Part shown: one piece after another, positions 38,808 to 48,105 of the stretch
How the letters are laid out: every line of letters begins with the position of its first letter
Numbering within the stretch: the first letter of the stretch is position 1
Virus record (IMG/VR): IMGVR_UViG_3300050821_002508
Coordinates: 1-56,011 of that record
Strand: one strand, 5' to 3'
Length of the DNA: 56,011 nt
Origin: a virus
The notes under the pieces: generated by a model
Seen by the model: only the letters and a program-made list of their open reading frames with translations
Told to the model about the DNA's origin: nothing
The model's database searches: none
Made by a program: the position numbers and the translations under genes

Positions 38808-39478
38808 TAGCTTGTCGCTCCCAAAAGACTCAAAAGACTGTTATCCGATGGCGGAGTTAAACTTCCGAAATCGTATGTTCCGGTTGTATCAGTTGTAGGC
38901 CCCGCCGGAGGTTGACCAACTCCAAGTTGATCGTCAGTTGGTTGAGTCGCTCCCGGTCCACTAAACGTCCCATTTCCGGCATTAGTGCTCTTGAGCTTTG
39001 CTAATTGCTGTAAAAATAGCATCATCGAAGGCGTCATACTCTGTTGCCCAGGCAGAGCCTTTAGAATGGCATCGGCATATGTAGCCGGAAGTCCGAGTTG
39101 AGTCAAAACCTGCTGTAATGCCGTGTTGTAGTTCTGCTGAACGACAGGAGCAATCGCTTGTTCTTCATTCGCTGCGAAAATACCTGGGGCCTGTGCTAGA
39201 CCTCGTGAGGCCATATCTCCCTGTACCGAATTGTTGATCGCCTGAATCAAAGAATTATTGATCGGTCCTTCGGCCTTCACGGCCATCTGTGAAAGTTGCT
39301 CTGGTGTTAGGTTGGCAACCTTATTTTGCTGCGCTACAAGAGCATTTTCTTCCTTGGATTGCGCGTTTCCGGCAAGCAGGTTCCCAATCGCTCCTAGACC
39401 AGTCGAGGCTCCGGAGAGAATCGGCCCTGTCGCCGGATTCGAGAATATCTTTCCGATGGAACTGAACACATCGCTCAT
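38807..39478 (-). CDS. Internal virion protein-like
   Basis: A 223-residue protein. A small-residue N terminus (GPILSGASTGLGAIGNLLAG) of the kind found in membrane-inserting ejection proteins leads an Asn/Gln-rich helical middle. Unknown in detail; the position supports the internal protein set. Confidence 0.6.
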   Translation of the reverse strand: MSDVFSSIGKIFSNPATGPILSGASTGLGAIGNLLAGNAQSKEENALVAQQNKVANLTPEQLSQMAVKAEGPINNSLIQAINNSVQGDMASRGLAQAPGIFAANEEQAIAPVVQQNYNTALQQVLTQLGLPATYADAILKALPGQQSMTPSMMLFLQQLAKLKSTNAGNGTFSGPGATQPTDDQLGVGQPPAGPTTDTTGTYDFGSLTPPSDNSLLSLLGATS

Positions 39479-39480
39479 GT

Positions 39481-39813
39481 TTACCCCGGCGTCCCGTAGA
39501 TGTTATTGCTGGCCTGTTGCGCTCCGCTTCCTACTCCGCTTCCTGACGTATCGAGTAGCCCGATTAGCTGAGTCAGGGCGTTCGGTGAAAGCCCTCCGCC
39601 GGTCTGCGCTATGAGATTTGATCCTGCATTCTGCGCTACTTGAACTTGCGGCTGAGATGGTGCTGTTGGAGTTGCCGGAGTAGGTAAAGACGTAGGCGTA
39701 GTAGGTGTGGAAGGTGCCCCCGGCTTACTCACGAGAGCATCAATTCCTTCTCCAATCCCTACCCCGGCAGAGGCGGCGGTTATAAATGGAAGTATGGCAG
39801 CAATCCAAGGCAT
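39481..39813 (-). CDS. Small structural protein
   Basis: A 110-residue protein with a hydrophobic N terminus (PWIAAILPFITAASAGVGIG) and a Pro/Thr linker (TPTTPTSLPTPATPTAPSQP) before a Gly-rich end. Probably a minor tail or membrane-contact component. Unknown. Confidence 0.55.
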   Translation of the reverse strand: MPWIAAILPFITAASAGVGIGEGIDALVSKPGAPSTPTTPTSLPTPATPTAPSQPQVQVAQNAGSNLIAQTGGGLSPNALTQLIGLLDTSGSGVGSGAQQASNNIYGTPG

Positions 39814-40206
39814 CTAAGCAGCCTCCTGTTGATTAAATAACCCATAACACAAGGCCATCGACCTTTCGAGCACCCCGCCGCCTGTCGCTTCGACCATTTT
39901 AAGAAGTTGACTCTCCACGTGCGTTCCTTCACCGAACCAGACCATGTATCCTCGATAACCGCGCTCGTTCATTTGCCGAAACGCGGAAGTTAAAAGCCTT
40001 CCCGCTGCGTGAGACGGTGCGCCCTCGACCATAACGATTCGCAATAAAATCACGGCAATATGGGCAGGAGCCGTGACCAGTATTCCCACTGGTTTTTCGT
40101 TGCATTCGACAATCCAAATCCATTTCGGGTCGCACTGGCACTGTTCGTAGCCCGTCCTAAGTTGGGCAGGAAGTTCTTCTCCGAGAATCAGGTTTCTTAC
40201 GAGCAT
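39814..40206 (-). CDS. GNAT-like acetyltransferase in the structural operon
   Basis: A 130-residue protein with alternating strands and helices; IVECNEKPVGILVTAPAHIA and then GAPSHAAGRLLTSAFRQMNE match the second and third blocks of GNAT enzymes, and the end (GVLERSMALCYGLF) fits. It is embedded between internal-protein and tail genes. It may acetylate a virion protein. Overlaps the tail gene by 10 bases. Confidence 0.6.
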   Translation of the reverse strand: MLVRNLILGEELPAQLRTGYEQCQCDPKWIWIVECNEKPVGILVTAPAHIAVILLRIVMVEGAPSHAAGRLLTSAFRQMNERGYRGYMVWFGEGTHVESQLLKMVEATGGGVLERSMALCYGLFNQQEAA

Positions 40207-42971
40207 ATTGACGGTACGCCAAGAGCCTTGGGATACAACTGATAATCTAGCCGACTAATTTCAATGCCTCCCGACCCGGAAATAATCGCATTGAATCTCA
40301 ATCCATCAAGCCTCGGCCCGCAAAACACTTCAAAATCCCCCGACGACGGGATCGTGTAATTTCTGACAGGCTTGGCTTTTCCGTTGACGTAGGGCGTAAT
40401 GGCAATAGTGATCGCTCCATCGGAAAATCCTCGTATTGCCAGCCTTCTCCATTCGAGTTTCTGGTCCGCCGGATTGCTGAACGCTTCGGGAGACTTCATG
40501 CTCCACAAAACGGGCGTATTCGCAACCGGATCGCCTGTGTACCATAAAATGTCTCCCGCCTGCCAGCGTTGCAAGGTTCCATCGGAAAACCCGCCGAAAA
40601 TAGTCAAAGGATTAGAAGTAATTGGTCGTACTTGCGTCATGGAACTAATCGGGAAGGGTAGATCGACGGGACCGCCCCAACACTTTAACACAAGGTCATA
40701 GTTCAAAATGCGGGTAAGTTGCCCTCCCGAATTTCCTATAGGAATAGCAAAAACGTACATAGGTGGATTGGCGGTGAGACACCCTTGCGAGGCTGGAATC
40801 CAGTTCGCGTCGGCTACTGTGATGTCGGAATTGTCTTGGTTGTTCGATGGAAACAGGTAGGGACGCATCTCTTCGGAAATTACCGTGTCCTGCACGCCAT
40901 CGAATAAAGCGACGCCGAGATGAGAATATCGAGCGACTCCGTATCCCGGCACAAACCAGATGGACCGGGGAGCAAAGCATCCCATATCCGAGCGGATTCT
41001 TTGAATCGAGAAGTTCGAGGAACCAAACACACCGACAATTTGATAACCAGCATAGTTCTTAAAGGCGACAAGAGAACCTTCAGGGGGAATGCCTTCAGCG
41101 GAAATAGTGAATGTGGCAAATCCCATGCCTTCGGTTCCATCGTCTTTATCGAGAAACGCCTGATTGATTGGATTCCAAGAGATCGGATTATTTACATCGG
41201 ACATTCGCATTGAACAAGGCCCGTCAAGTCCTGAAGCTGTGTTTGATGGGTAGGTATTGAGAACCCATAGGGAACCGGAATAGACGATGATGTGACCTGC
41301 TCCCGGTGGAGGGGGAGCGGAAGATTGAATTGATCCAGCGTTTTTCCAAATGATCGTTCCATCCGATATTTCCTGACCGAGCACTGAAGCATTTGTCCAT
41401 GTGGGTTCCGATCCACCGCTTACTCCCGCTTGAACAGCAATAAAGTAGTAGGTTTCCGGCGTGGTGACGGGCTGTACAACACTGTTAACGGCATATTGTG
41501 AGTTTGTGACCCATCCTGGATACGCAGGAATGAACGTGTTAGTGATCGGGACAGTCGAAGTCGTGAATGTTCCTGTCGAAGCTCCACCGCTTGCTGTTGG
41601 ATTACGAACAGTAAACGTACCTCCCGCGCCGGGAGAAACAGCAATGACCGGGAAAGCCCCGTTATAGCTGGAATCCGACATGCCCGATAAAATGACGTTT
41701 GATCCCAATGGAAGATTGTTGGCTGTGATCGTGACTAACCCTGAAACGGTGACGGTTACTTGATCCCCGGTTACGGAAACTGAAGCTATGGCTCCGGTAA
41801 AGGCGGGATTGGTAGGAGTTCCGGTCGCATCGGAATAGAGTTGTGGAGGAAAACCATTCCCTAGTGCGATGGCAACCCGGTTTGTGAATTGAACCATCTG
41901 CGGAATGATCGAAGTCAGTCCTACGACTCCTCCGGAGGGTGTTGAGTTGCCCTGCCCCGAAATACCGGCAGTGGTAGTCCCACCTCCTCCAGTCCCGCCG
42001 CTCGGAGGTTGGCCAAATCCGTTGAGAGAAGCCGGAAAGTAGGCAACGATATTCGCAGCCGAATAACTTACCGGAATCGTTCCGCTCGGCATGAGGTACA
42101 AAACGGTTTGCTGTGTGGTGTTGACAACCGGAGGACTGGTTCCTCCGCCTTGAATCGTGCCTCCAGTACCAGAAATGTTTCCTGGTATTCCAAATACTGA
42201 AACTCTTGATAGAGTCGTGGAACTTATCTTTGAAAATCCGGTGTACGTTCCGTCAATGCTCGTTCCTGTAACTATGAATGATTGCCCGGATTGAATAGAA
42301 TTTGGAATCGTGGTTGCAAATGTAAAGATCGTATTTCTTGGATGGATGCGGCTCCAAGAAGCAAGCGTATAAGTGGGCTGCGGGTTCGTAATCGTATCGT
42401 TAAAAGTGACTGTTCCGGTGATCGGATTAGGCTGCAATACTGGCAATCCCACGCCAACCATCTGTAATTCGCTTCCTGAAGTGCTTCCTCGATAAATGTT
42501 ATATCCGAAGGCATTGGGAACCACATACCAAACGAGCGTAATTCCCGCAAATCCGGAGGAAATCGTAGTAAATATTTCATTTGAGACGGTCGTTTCTCCT
42601 CCCGCTCCGTCAAGGGCTGTAATCACGTAATAATAGGTGCCTGCCGGGAATGATCCACTGCCTTCGGGAGCTACTGATTGAAGATGCGGGGGCACCAGAG
42701 GTTTATCGAGAGATTGGGCAAGCACAAGGTAATACGAACTTACGCCGGTCGGAGAAAACAGAAATGCATCTTCAAATCTTCCGCGCCCCGATGTTACTGA
42801 TCCTCCGAAGGCATTAATAATCCCTGACCCATCACAATCGGATAATCCTCCCCGGTCAGTCATAATCATGTTCGAGGCGCGAGGGATTGCACCTTTCGGC
42901 AGTGTGAAAGGATCAGTCTCGGAGTGAATTCCTCTGAGGAACGGGCCGAACGTAAGTGGTTTAACTGGCAT
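40197..42971 (-). CDS. Large tail protein (tail tubular protein B-like)
   Basis: A 924-residue beta-rich protein. The opening FLRGIHSETDPFTLPKGAIP is the usual N-terminal phrase of large short-tail tubular or nozzle proteins. Internal Ig/fibronectin-like repeats (GTYYYVITALDGAGG) and a C-terminal region with FVPGYGVARYSHLGVALFDG fit. Assigned by position and length. Confidence 0.7.
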   Translation of the reverse strand: MPVKPLTFGPFLRGIHSETDPFTLPKGAIPRASNMIMTDRGGLSDCDGSGIINAFGGSVTSGRGRFEDAFLFSPTGVSSYYLVLAQSLDKPLVPPHLQSVAPEGSGSFPAGTYYYVITALDGAGGETTVSNEIFTTISSGFAGITLVWYVVPNAFGYNIYRGSTSGSELQMVGVGLPVLQPNPITGTVTFNDTITNPQPTYTLASWSRIHPRNTIFTFATTIPNSIQSGQSFIVTGTSIDGTYTGFSKISSTTLSRVSVFGIPGNISGTGGTIQGGGTSPPVVNTTQQTVLYLMPSGTIPVSYSAANIVAYFPASLNGFGQPPSGGTGGGGTTTAGISGQGNSTPSGGVVGLTSIIPQMVQFTNRVAIALGNGFPPQLYSDATGTPTNPAFTGAIASVSVTGDQVTVTVSGLVTITANNLPLGSNVILSGMSDSSYNGAFPVIAVSPGAGGTFTVRNPTASGGASTGTFTTSTVPITNTFIPAYPGWVTNSQYAVNSVVQPVTTPETYYFIAVQAGVSGGSEPTWTNASVLGQEISDGTIIWKNAGSIQSSAPPPPGAGHIIVYSGSLWVLNTYPSNTASGLDGPCSMRMSDVNNPISWNPINQAFLDKDDGTEGMGFATFTISAEGIPPEGSLVAFKNYAGYQIVGVFGSSNFSIQRIRSDMGCFAPRSIWFVPGYGVARYSHLGVALFDGVQDTVISEEMRPYLFPSNNQDNSDITVADANWIPASQGCLTANPPMYVFAIPIGNSGGQLTRILNYDLVLKCWGGPVDLPFPISSMTQVRPITSNPLTIFGGFSDGTLQRWQAGDILWYTGDPVANTPVLWSMKSPEAFSNPADQKLEWRRLAIRGFSDGAITIAITPYVNGKAKPVRNYTIPSSGDFEVFCGPRLDGLRFNAIISGSGGIEISRLDYQLYPKALGVPSICS

Positions 42972-44201
42972 CTATGGAACCACCCACCCACCACCCAAGG
43001 ATGGTATGACTTCGAGGTTGTTGCTCGAATCGCCCAGTTGTCTCGGTCCGGTGGTCACCTTGTTTTGCTTAAACCATCCCTGCAAACTCGCCTCAAAATC
43101 CTTCTTGAGTGCCTGGTATCCTTGAATATCCTGTTCGGCAAGTTTCACGCGAGCGAGTCCGTAAATCGGAAGCAAGGGACTCCATTCGTCGGGAATCTGC
43201 ACCGAAGTAAGGGCCGATCCGGGCTGGTAGTTAATGTCGAATGTTCTCCATCCGTGAAAAAACAGGTTGAGTTCGAGAACGGGTGCTCCGATATTATGAG
43301 CAACCGCAATAGTTCCTCCGACACCTCGAATCAGGTTCTTAAACGTATTTCCTGCCTGCCCGTTGTACATCATAATTTCCGAATCGACCTGCATACATCC
43401 GTTAGTGAGAAGAAATCCTCCGCCATTTATAAGAACAGCAGAATTCGCTGCTGCTGAAAGAGCGGAGGAAAGGGTTGTCGAAGCTCCGGTACGGGCAGGT
43501 TGCGGCCAAACTTCGATCATCATGCGGTCGGAAAGAAGAGTTGTCGTCACTTGGGAAAGTACGGACGCGGTAATCGAGTTTCGGCGAAAGAAATTCCCTG
43601 CCTTATCCGGTGCCAGTGGATACCCGTCATACCAGACATCGGGAATCATCTCCCATTTCCCTAAAATGACGTACATAGGCTGGCCGACCTGGGTTTGCAC
43701 GCCGGAATAGTCGATCATTCCTCCGCAGATATTGCTTCCTAGAGATAGAGCATCATTCACCCAATTAAAAACGGTTGTGGCCGAAAAGCTGTCACCATCA
43801 GTGTCCGGATTGTAGGCTGTATTGCGACTTGGCGGTGATCCGGCATTAGTAGGATTCGCGCTGATTATGAATGGAGAAACGGTCGATTCGACAAACTGGC
43901 TTTCCGATCCCTGCGCTCCCCCAGCAAGAGTTAAATAGGCCCGGATCGTCGTGGCCGTCGGAAAAAGGGCAGATGTAATTTGAATGCCTTGATTAACTCC
44001 CACATTCTGAATGGTAGATTCGGCAGTTCCAAGAGTTTCTCCCCAATTATTTCTCTGCGTGACTACGAGGTAATAATTTCCAGCAGTAAGAGTCGATCCT
44101 GTAGCAGCTACAATCGAAAAAGAAGCAGTCGGCGCAGGAAGAGTCTGCGGCTGGTCGGTAATACTTTCGCGTATAGCTTGCACGACATCACCCACGAGCA
44201 T
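42972..44201 (-). CDS. Head-tail adaptor / tail tubular A-like protein
   Basis: A 409-residue protein. It opens MLVGDVVQAIRES and has an internal beta domain (GNYYLVVTQRNNWGETLG), then WVNDALSLGSNICGGMIDYS and WPQPARTGASTTL, all in the style of adaptor proteins that join portal and tail. Its ribosome site GGGAGAA is inside the upstream LAGLIDADG gene. Confidence 0.6.
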   Translation of the reverse strand: MLVGDVVQAIRESITDQPQTLPAPTASFSIVAATGSTLTAGNYYLVVTQRNNWGETLGTAESTIQNVGVNQGIQITSALFPTATTIRAYLTLAGGAQGSESQFVESTVSPFIISANPTNAGSPPSRNTAYNPDTDGDSFSATTVFNWVNDALSLGSNICGGMIDYSGVQTQVGQPMYVILGKWEMIPDVWYDGYPLAPDKAGNFFRRNSITASVLSQVTTTLLSDRMMIEVWPQPARTGASTTLSSALSAAANSAVLINGGGFLLTNGCMQVDSEIMMYNGQAGNTFKNLIRGVGGTIAVAHNIGAPVLELNLFFHGWRTFDINYQPGSALTSVQIPDEWSPLLPIYGLARVKLAEQDIQGYQALKKDFEASLQGWFKQNKVTTGPRQLGDSSNNLEVIPSLGGGWVVP

Positions 44202-44670
44202 GTCTTTTCTCCCATCCTACGTAGGTTCCACGTAATCTGTTCTCCCGTGCACCTGGTCTATTCCACGCATCTTGCAGTACGCGCCGAAGGGCAGCACTTT
44301 TTCTACCCACAGCACCAAACATAGACAAGAATCTCAGTGTGTCTTGAGCTTCCACCTTTTTGACCAACAAATAAGGCATAACCAACCGAATAAACTGCTT
44401 GACGCACTCAATTCTGCTTATTTGCAAGTACCATCCGTAAAGATACTTTGGGTTCTTATATTTGTGCACATGAACCTGTGAGATAACTCCATGAGTTAAT
44501 AAGAACCTCGATATTTCTTGTAAAACAATGCGACCGCGTTCACCCGATTGAGCAATTTGAATTCTTGAGTGACATCCGGTGAACCTATCTGGCCGAGTAT
44601 ATGCACGGACACACCCCTCTCCATCGAAAAAACCTGCTATATATGCCAAACCAATCTCTCCAACTAACAT
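44188..44670 (-). CDS. LAGLIDADG-type homing endonuclease
   Basis: A 160-residue protein with AYIAGFFDGEGCV at residues 9-21, the LAGLIDADG helix with catalytic acid. RFLSMFGAVGRKSAALRRVL is in the C-terminal half. One motif only, so probably a homodimer. It is not in an intron: it stands free between a minor capsid and a tail gene, overlapping the latter by 14 bases, with a terminator before it. Likely mobile. Confidence 0.8.
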   Translation of the reverse strand: MLVGEIGLAYIAGFFDGEGCVRAYTRPDRFTGCHSRIQIAQSGERGRIVLQEISRFLLTHGVISQVHVHKYKNPKYLYGWYLQISRIECVKQFIRLVMPYLLVKKVEAQDTLRFLSMFGAVGRKSAALRRVLQDAWNRPGARENRLRGTYVGWEKRHARG

Positions 44671-44683
44671 TTACTCTCCTAAA

Positions 44684-44728
44684 CTGAAAGGCCGGGAGCC
44701 TCTGGTTAGTAGAAGCAATCCCGGCCCC
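44684..44728 (-). terminator. Rho-independent terminator in the late operon
   Basis: On the minus strand GGCCGGGA pairs with TCCCGGCC (8 bp) around a 21-base loop, followed by TTTCAGTTT. It lies downstream of the 44758 gene and before the homing endonuclease, so it might insulate tail expression from capsid expression or attenuate readthrough. Confidence 0.6.
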
Positions 44729-44757
44729 TTCCGCGCAAGTACTATACTACCTAAAAC

Positions 44758-45219
44758 TCAAGGTTCTCCATAAATTTCCACGTCCATCGTAGCCGCAGGC
44801 GAAGTGCCTCCAAGTGTCGGTGTCACGTTCACAACCTGCGCGTTAGTCGAGACAGTCGGAGCAAGCAATGTTCCGGTTGCACCTCCACCGGCAGTTGAAT
44901 AATCGACGCAAAAGGCAATGAACCCATCCCAGTAGCTTGTCGAACTGAGCGTTACCGCCGTTCCGAAGTTCCAATCTCCGATAACAACCGTGTTCGTGCC
45001 ATCGGTGAGCGCGATCTGGAGCTTGGTCAAGGTCGGAGTCGTTCCGGCTCCGTTGTAAATCTTGACACGAATCTTGCCACGATAAATGGCAATAGTAAGT
45101 GATCCGGTCGATGGCACCGCCGATGCTGAACCGGAAGACACGGCAATCGCCGTTCGAGCGACGAGGAATCCAGAACCAAATCCAGGCCCGGTTGTTGCGA
45201 TGGAATTTACGATTGCCAT
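44758..45219 (-). CDS. Minor capsid/decoration-like protein
   Basis: A 153-residue beta-rich protein (MAIVNSIATTGPGFGSG) with SLTIAIYRGKIRVKIYNG and Gly/Thr-rich loops. It follows the major capsid gene directly with a ribosome site of GGGAG. Size and place suit a decoration or head-completion protein. Confidence 0.55.
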   Translation of the reverse strand: MAIVNSIATTGPGFGSGFLVARTAIAVSSGSASAVPSTGSLTIAIYRGKIRVKIYNGAGTTPTLTKLQIALTDGTNTVVIGDWNFGTAVTLSSTSYWDGFIAFCVDYSTAGGGATGTLLAPTVSTNAQVVNVTPTLGGTSPAATMDVEIYGEP

Positions 45220-45231
45220 GTCATTCTCCCC

Positions 45232-46215
45232 TTATAAGATCGAAGTTACTTTTACGCCCATGCGGGGCGAAAGATCGGCCAGTTGCCAGGTGAGGTAAAT
45301 GTTGCTCACTAGTACACGTTGGTTGGACGGCTTAACCCAAGGGTCAATAGTGAAATAATCCGCCTCATGAAATGTCGGGAAAATATATTTCGTGTTCATG
45401 ATATAAGCGACGTTCGCCGGAGCGTTGCGGTCGGCCAGCACGATGCAGTTGTTGAATAAGAAGTGATACCGGAAACCGGCTTGCAAGGCTTCCTTGTCCT
45501 GAATATTCGATTCGTACCGAAGATTGGACATAAACGCCTGCTTGAAGTTCGAGTAGCGCGTGTTGTCCATGACCATCAAATCGGGTTCATCATAACCATA
45601 GACTGCCGACCAGTAGGCCGAATCCGCGACCGATGTTGAAAGATTAGCCGATCCTCCCGATACGTTTGCGGCGGGCTGCCAGAAGGTGTTGCCAGCGGTG
45701 GACCGATTTATTCCGGCAATGGTGTTTGTCGTTTGTCCGATCCACTGGTCGATATTGTCGATGTCGAGTGAAGTATTCTGCGGAGCCGATCCCCACAAGG
45801 AGCGGGAAAGTTTCTGCATGAACGAACCAGCGGCGGTCTGGAATTTCTGCCGAACGATGTCCACTCCAGCATAGCCGCCTCGACCAAGAATAATATCGGT
45901 ATAAGGCAATACAACGGCTTCGTAGTAGAACCTCCATTGCTGCTCGGCAGGCTGCACCACGTCTTGCAGGGCGGTATTCAAAAGCTGTGCGCCGTAGTAG
46001 GCTCCGCCAGTTGTTTCTTCGGAGAAGAATTCGGGATAGACAAGCGCACCGCCTGCCATCTTTTTGCCGCGCCGAACCAGCGCCCATAGCGTAGGGCTTG
46101 GCAAAAGCACTTGATCGCCCAAGACAGGGGCCACAAATTTCGTGACCAGGGCCTGAACTGTGTTGACCAGTTGCGCGGGCGGCGAAGAAATTCCTGTTCC
46201 TGTTACGCTTGACAT
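45232..46215 (-). CDS. Major capsid protein
   Basis: A 327-residue protein. Its position after the scaffold, the length, and blocks such as LWALVRRGKKMAGGALVYPE, DVVQPAEQQWRFYYEAVVLP and YDEPDLMVMDNTRYSNFKQA are the style of HK97-fold capsid subunits. A strong AAGGAGA site precedes the ATG. Residues near the C terminus (VKVTSIL) end it without a tail domain. Confidence 0.8.
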   Translation of the reverse strand: MSSVTGTGISSPPAQLVNTVQALVTKFVAPVLGDQVLLPSPTLWALVRRGKKMAGGALVYPEFFSEETTGGAYYGAQLLNTALQDVVQPAEQQWRFYYEAVVLPYTDIILGRGGYAGVDIVRQKFQTAAGSFMQKLSRSLWGSAPQNTSLDIDNIDQWIGQTTNTIAGINRSTAGNTFWQPAANVSGGSANLSTSVADSAYWSAVYGYDEPDLMVMDNTRYSNFKQAFMSNLRYESNIQDKEALQAGFRYHFLFNNCIVLADRNAPANVAYIMNTKYIFPTFHEADYFTIDPWVKPSNQRVLVSNIYLTWQLADLSPRMGVKVTSIL

Positions 46216-46233
46216 GCAAATTCTCCTTGTGGG

Positions 46234-47007
46234 TTACTGTAAAGGACCTTCCATCGCTGCCCGAAATTCCGGGTCATCGGCAATTCCTTTGAGAACAGCT
46301 TCAGAATTCAAATCCTCGATCTTTGCAATCGGAGGCTTGGCATCGGATTTCACATTTCGGAATTTCGCGCTTGATCCTGGCCTGCCGCTTGCCGCTACAG
46401 CCTGTTCCTGTTCCCATTTCTTGCGTTCCTCGGCAACCTTTGAGGCGGCATAGGCTTCGAGGCGTTCCGGTTCGCGCAGTTTCTCGATGATCGGATCAAG
46501 GGTTGGGAGGCCGTAGGAATCCTTAGCCCCCTGCGATACGGCTTGCCTTGCAAGTTCCTCGAATTTCTGGCTGTTTCGGACTTTCTCCGGCAGGGCATTG
46601 AATTGACCGCGCATCCGTTCGAGGGCATAAATCGCTTGCGCGTTATCGAGGGCTTTTTGTGTCGCGGCGTTAGTTTCATTGAGTTTATTGATTGTCGCAA
46701 CGAGTTTGTCAATTTCTCCGACAACCGGCTGGTAGAACGGGTCTTTGCGCCAGTCATCTCCGGTATTTACGGCAGGCGGTTTTCCTGCCTTATCCGCTTG
46801 TTCCTGCAAACTGGCAAGCAGTGTGGCGGCTTGCTGTGCCAGTCTTTCCGCTTCCTGTCTTTTCTGAGCCGCCGTCTGTTTTTCGCCTTCTGCCATCCTC
46901 GAAAGTGATCGAAGATCGCCGAGCGAAAATTTAACGCCGCTCGGATCGGTGAATTCCTGATTGTCGGCCAGTTGCGCGTTATCGAGTATTTCTTTAAGTG
47001 TTGCCAT
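46234..47007 (-). CDS. Capsid scaffold protein
   Basis: A 257-residue, highly charged helical protein with long coiled coil (GEKQTAAQKRQEAERLAQQA), directly before the capsid gene. A basic C-terminal part with PPIAKIEDLN may bind the shell. Typical scaffold features. Confidence 0.75.
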   Translation of the reverse strand: MATLKEILDNAQLADNQEFTDPSGVKFSLGDLRSLSRMAEGEKQTAAQKRQEAERLAQQAATLLASLQEQADKAGKPPAVNTGDDWRKDPFYQPVVGEIDKLVATINKLNETNAATQKALDNAQAIYALERMRGQFNALPEKVRNSQKFEELARQAVSQGAKDSYGLPTLDPIIEKLREPERLEAYAASKVAEERKKWEQEQAVAASGRPGSSAKFRNVKSDAKPPIAKIEDLNSEAVLKGIADDPEFRAAMEGPLQ

Positions 47008-47008
47008 T

Positions 47009-47410
47009 TTAGACTCCTAATCCTGTCGCCATTGTCGGCGAGGGTGCCCCTGTGCCGCCTGGAGGCTGAGGTCTTGGTATTGCCGAAAGTTGGATAGGTC
47101 CGCCGGTTGCCTGCGCTGTCGCCTGAGCGGTCTGTAGTTCCTTAATCGCCGCGTCGAGGCCCTTAAGAGTTCCCGATAGAGCGCGAGCAGCGCCAGGAAT
47201 ACGCATAGAAAGTGAAGCAATGTAGTTCGAGATGGTCTGCTTGACCGAATTGATTTCCTTGAGGGCATAACTGGGATCGGCACCCTGAAGCTGAGCCGAA
47301 GCATTGCCAACATCGGAATCCGGAGCACCCGCACCCGTAGCTCCCGTGCCGCCGCTTTTTGCAGCCAGCATTGCCATAAGAGCAGGTCCGATGCCGCCGG
47401 GACTAGCCAC
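47009..47410 (-). CDS. Hypothetical structural-region protein
   Basis: A 133-residue protein with a Gly/Ala-rich start, a helical middle (LKEINSVKQTISNYIASLSM) and a Pro/Gly-rich end. It lies between scaffold and portal-proximal genes. Unknown. Confidence 0.55.
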   Translation of the reverse strand: MASPGGIGPALMAMLAAKSGGTGATGAGAPDSDVGNASAQLQGADPSYALKEINSVKQTISNYIASLSMRIPGAARALSGTLKGLDAAIKELQTAQATAQATGGPIQLSAIPRPQPPGGTGAPSPTMATGLGV

Positions 47411-47597
47411 GCGAAGGACTCTTTCCGCCGCGAGACGTATTACCTCGATCTAGGCCATGCATCAGACCCATCGGGTCGGAAGGATCAATTTCAGTAGGGG
47501 CATTCGCCGTATCGGGGTCGTTCTTGGTCCGGTTTCCTTCTTCGTCCATCGGCGTAATCAAAAGATCGTATTTCTTACTTGAAAATTTGTCCGGCAT
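47403..47597 (-). CDS. Small hypothetical protein
   Basis: A 64-residue hydrophilic protein (MPDKFSSKKYDLLITPMDEE), probably disordered, behind AAGGAGAG. Overlaps the next gene by eight bases. Unknown. Confidence 0.55.
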   Translation of the reverse strand: MPDKFSSKKYDLLITPMDEEGNRTKNDPDTANAPTEIDPSDPMGLMHGLDRGNTSRGGKSPSRG

Positions 47598-47618
47598 TGC
47601 ATCTCTCCTTGTGACTAT

Positions 47619-47642
47619 GGGAGGTGTTCGTTAGCACCCCCC
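47619..47642 (-). promoter_or_regulatory. RNA hairpin before the gene at 47597
   Basis: On the minus strand GGGGGGTG pairs with CACCTCCC over eight pairs including one G-U wobble, about 10 bases before the AAGGAG site. No T run follows, so a translational rather than a terminator role is likelier. Confidence 0.35.
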
Positions 47643-47688
47643 ATCGCCAGCGATCTAAGTTCTTCCCGTTTTTTGGTGCCGCAGGTGG

Positions 47689-47730
47689 TTACTTCCGTTT
47701 TCCACCGCGACGATGCTTGCGCCTCGCCAT
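47689..47730 (-). CDS. Micro-gene for a 13-residue basic peptide
   Basis: MARRKHRRGGKRK behind AAAGGAG; an in-frame ATG at 47763 would give 24 residues. The composition resembles the tails of the proteins at 35652 and 35487. Very short, so doubtful. Confidence 0.35.
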   Translation of the reverse strand: MARRKHRRGGKRK

Positions 47731-47797
47731 TTTGTTGGACTCCTTTCTGCCGAGGTCATCCATTACAGGAGAGTCCCCCTCGGCGCTGATTAGAAAC

Positions 47798-47854
47798 TTA
47801 TCGACGGGTTCCGGTCTTTCGCATTCCACGCTTGAATCCACCACGTTTTCTCAA
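47798..47854 (-). CDS. Micro-gene for an 18-residue basic peptide
   Basis: MRKRGGFKRGMRKTGTRR from a TTG that overlaps the previous stop (TTGA) behind GGGAGGG. The ribosome site and overlap are good for such a small frame. Possibly a DNA-binding peptide packaged with the genome. Confidence 0.35.
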   Translation of the reverse strand: MRKRGGFKRGMRKTGTRR

Positions 47855-48105
47855 TTTACCCTCCCGTCGTCGAAACTTTTTGGATACCGGGAATCTCCGT
47901 ACCGCTCGATGATCGAAGCGCCCTGCCTGCACAAATACTGCATCAAGGCATCCTCCGACTTGTGGATGTCCATGACTTCTTTGTGAAATTGGAAAGGAAT
48001 CGAAGGAACGCCATCAATCGCCACGCGGCAGGTTCTCCACCCGTTCTCGTCCCAAAAGGGATCAAGTTCGAGTAGCTCAAATTTTGTGGCGTAATTACTT
48101 TGCAC
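47851..48105 (-). CDS. Hypothetical small protein
   Basis: An 84-residue protein (MQSNYATKFELLELDPFWDE) with a beta-helical mix and SEDALMQYLCRQGASIIERY. Unknown. Confidence 0.55.
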   Translation of the reverse strand: MQSNYATKFELLELDPFWDENGWRTCRVAIDGVPSIPFQFHKEVMDIHKSEDALMQYLCRQGASIIERYGDSRYPKSFDDGRVN

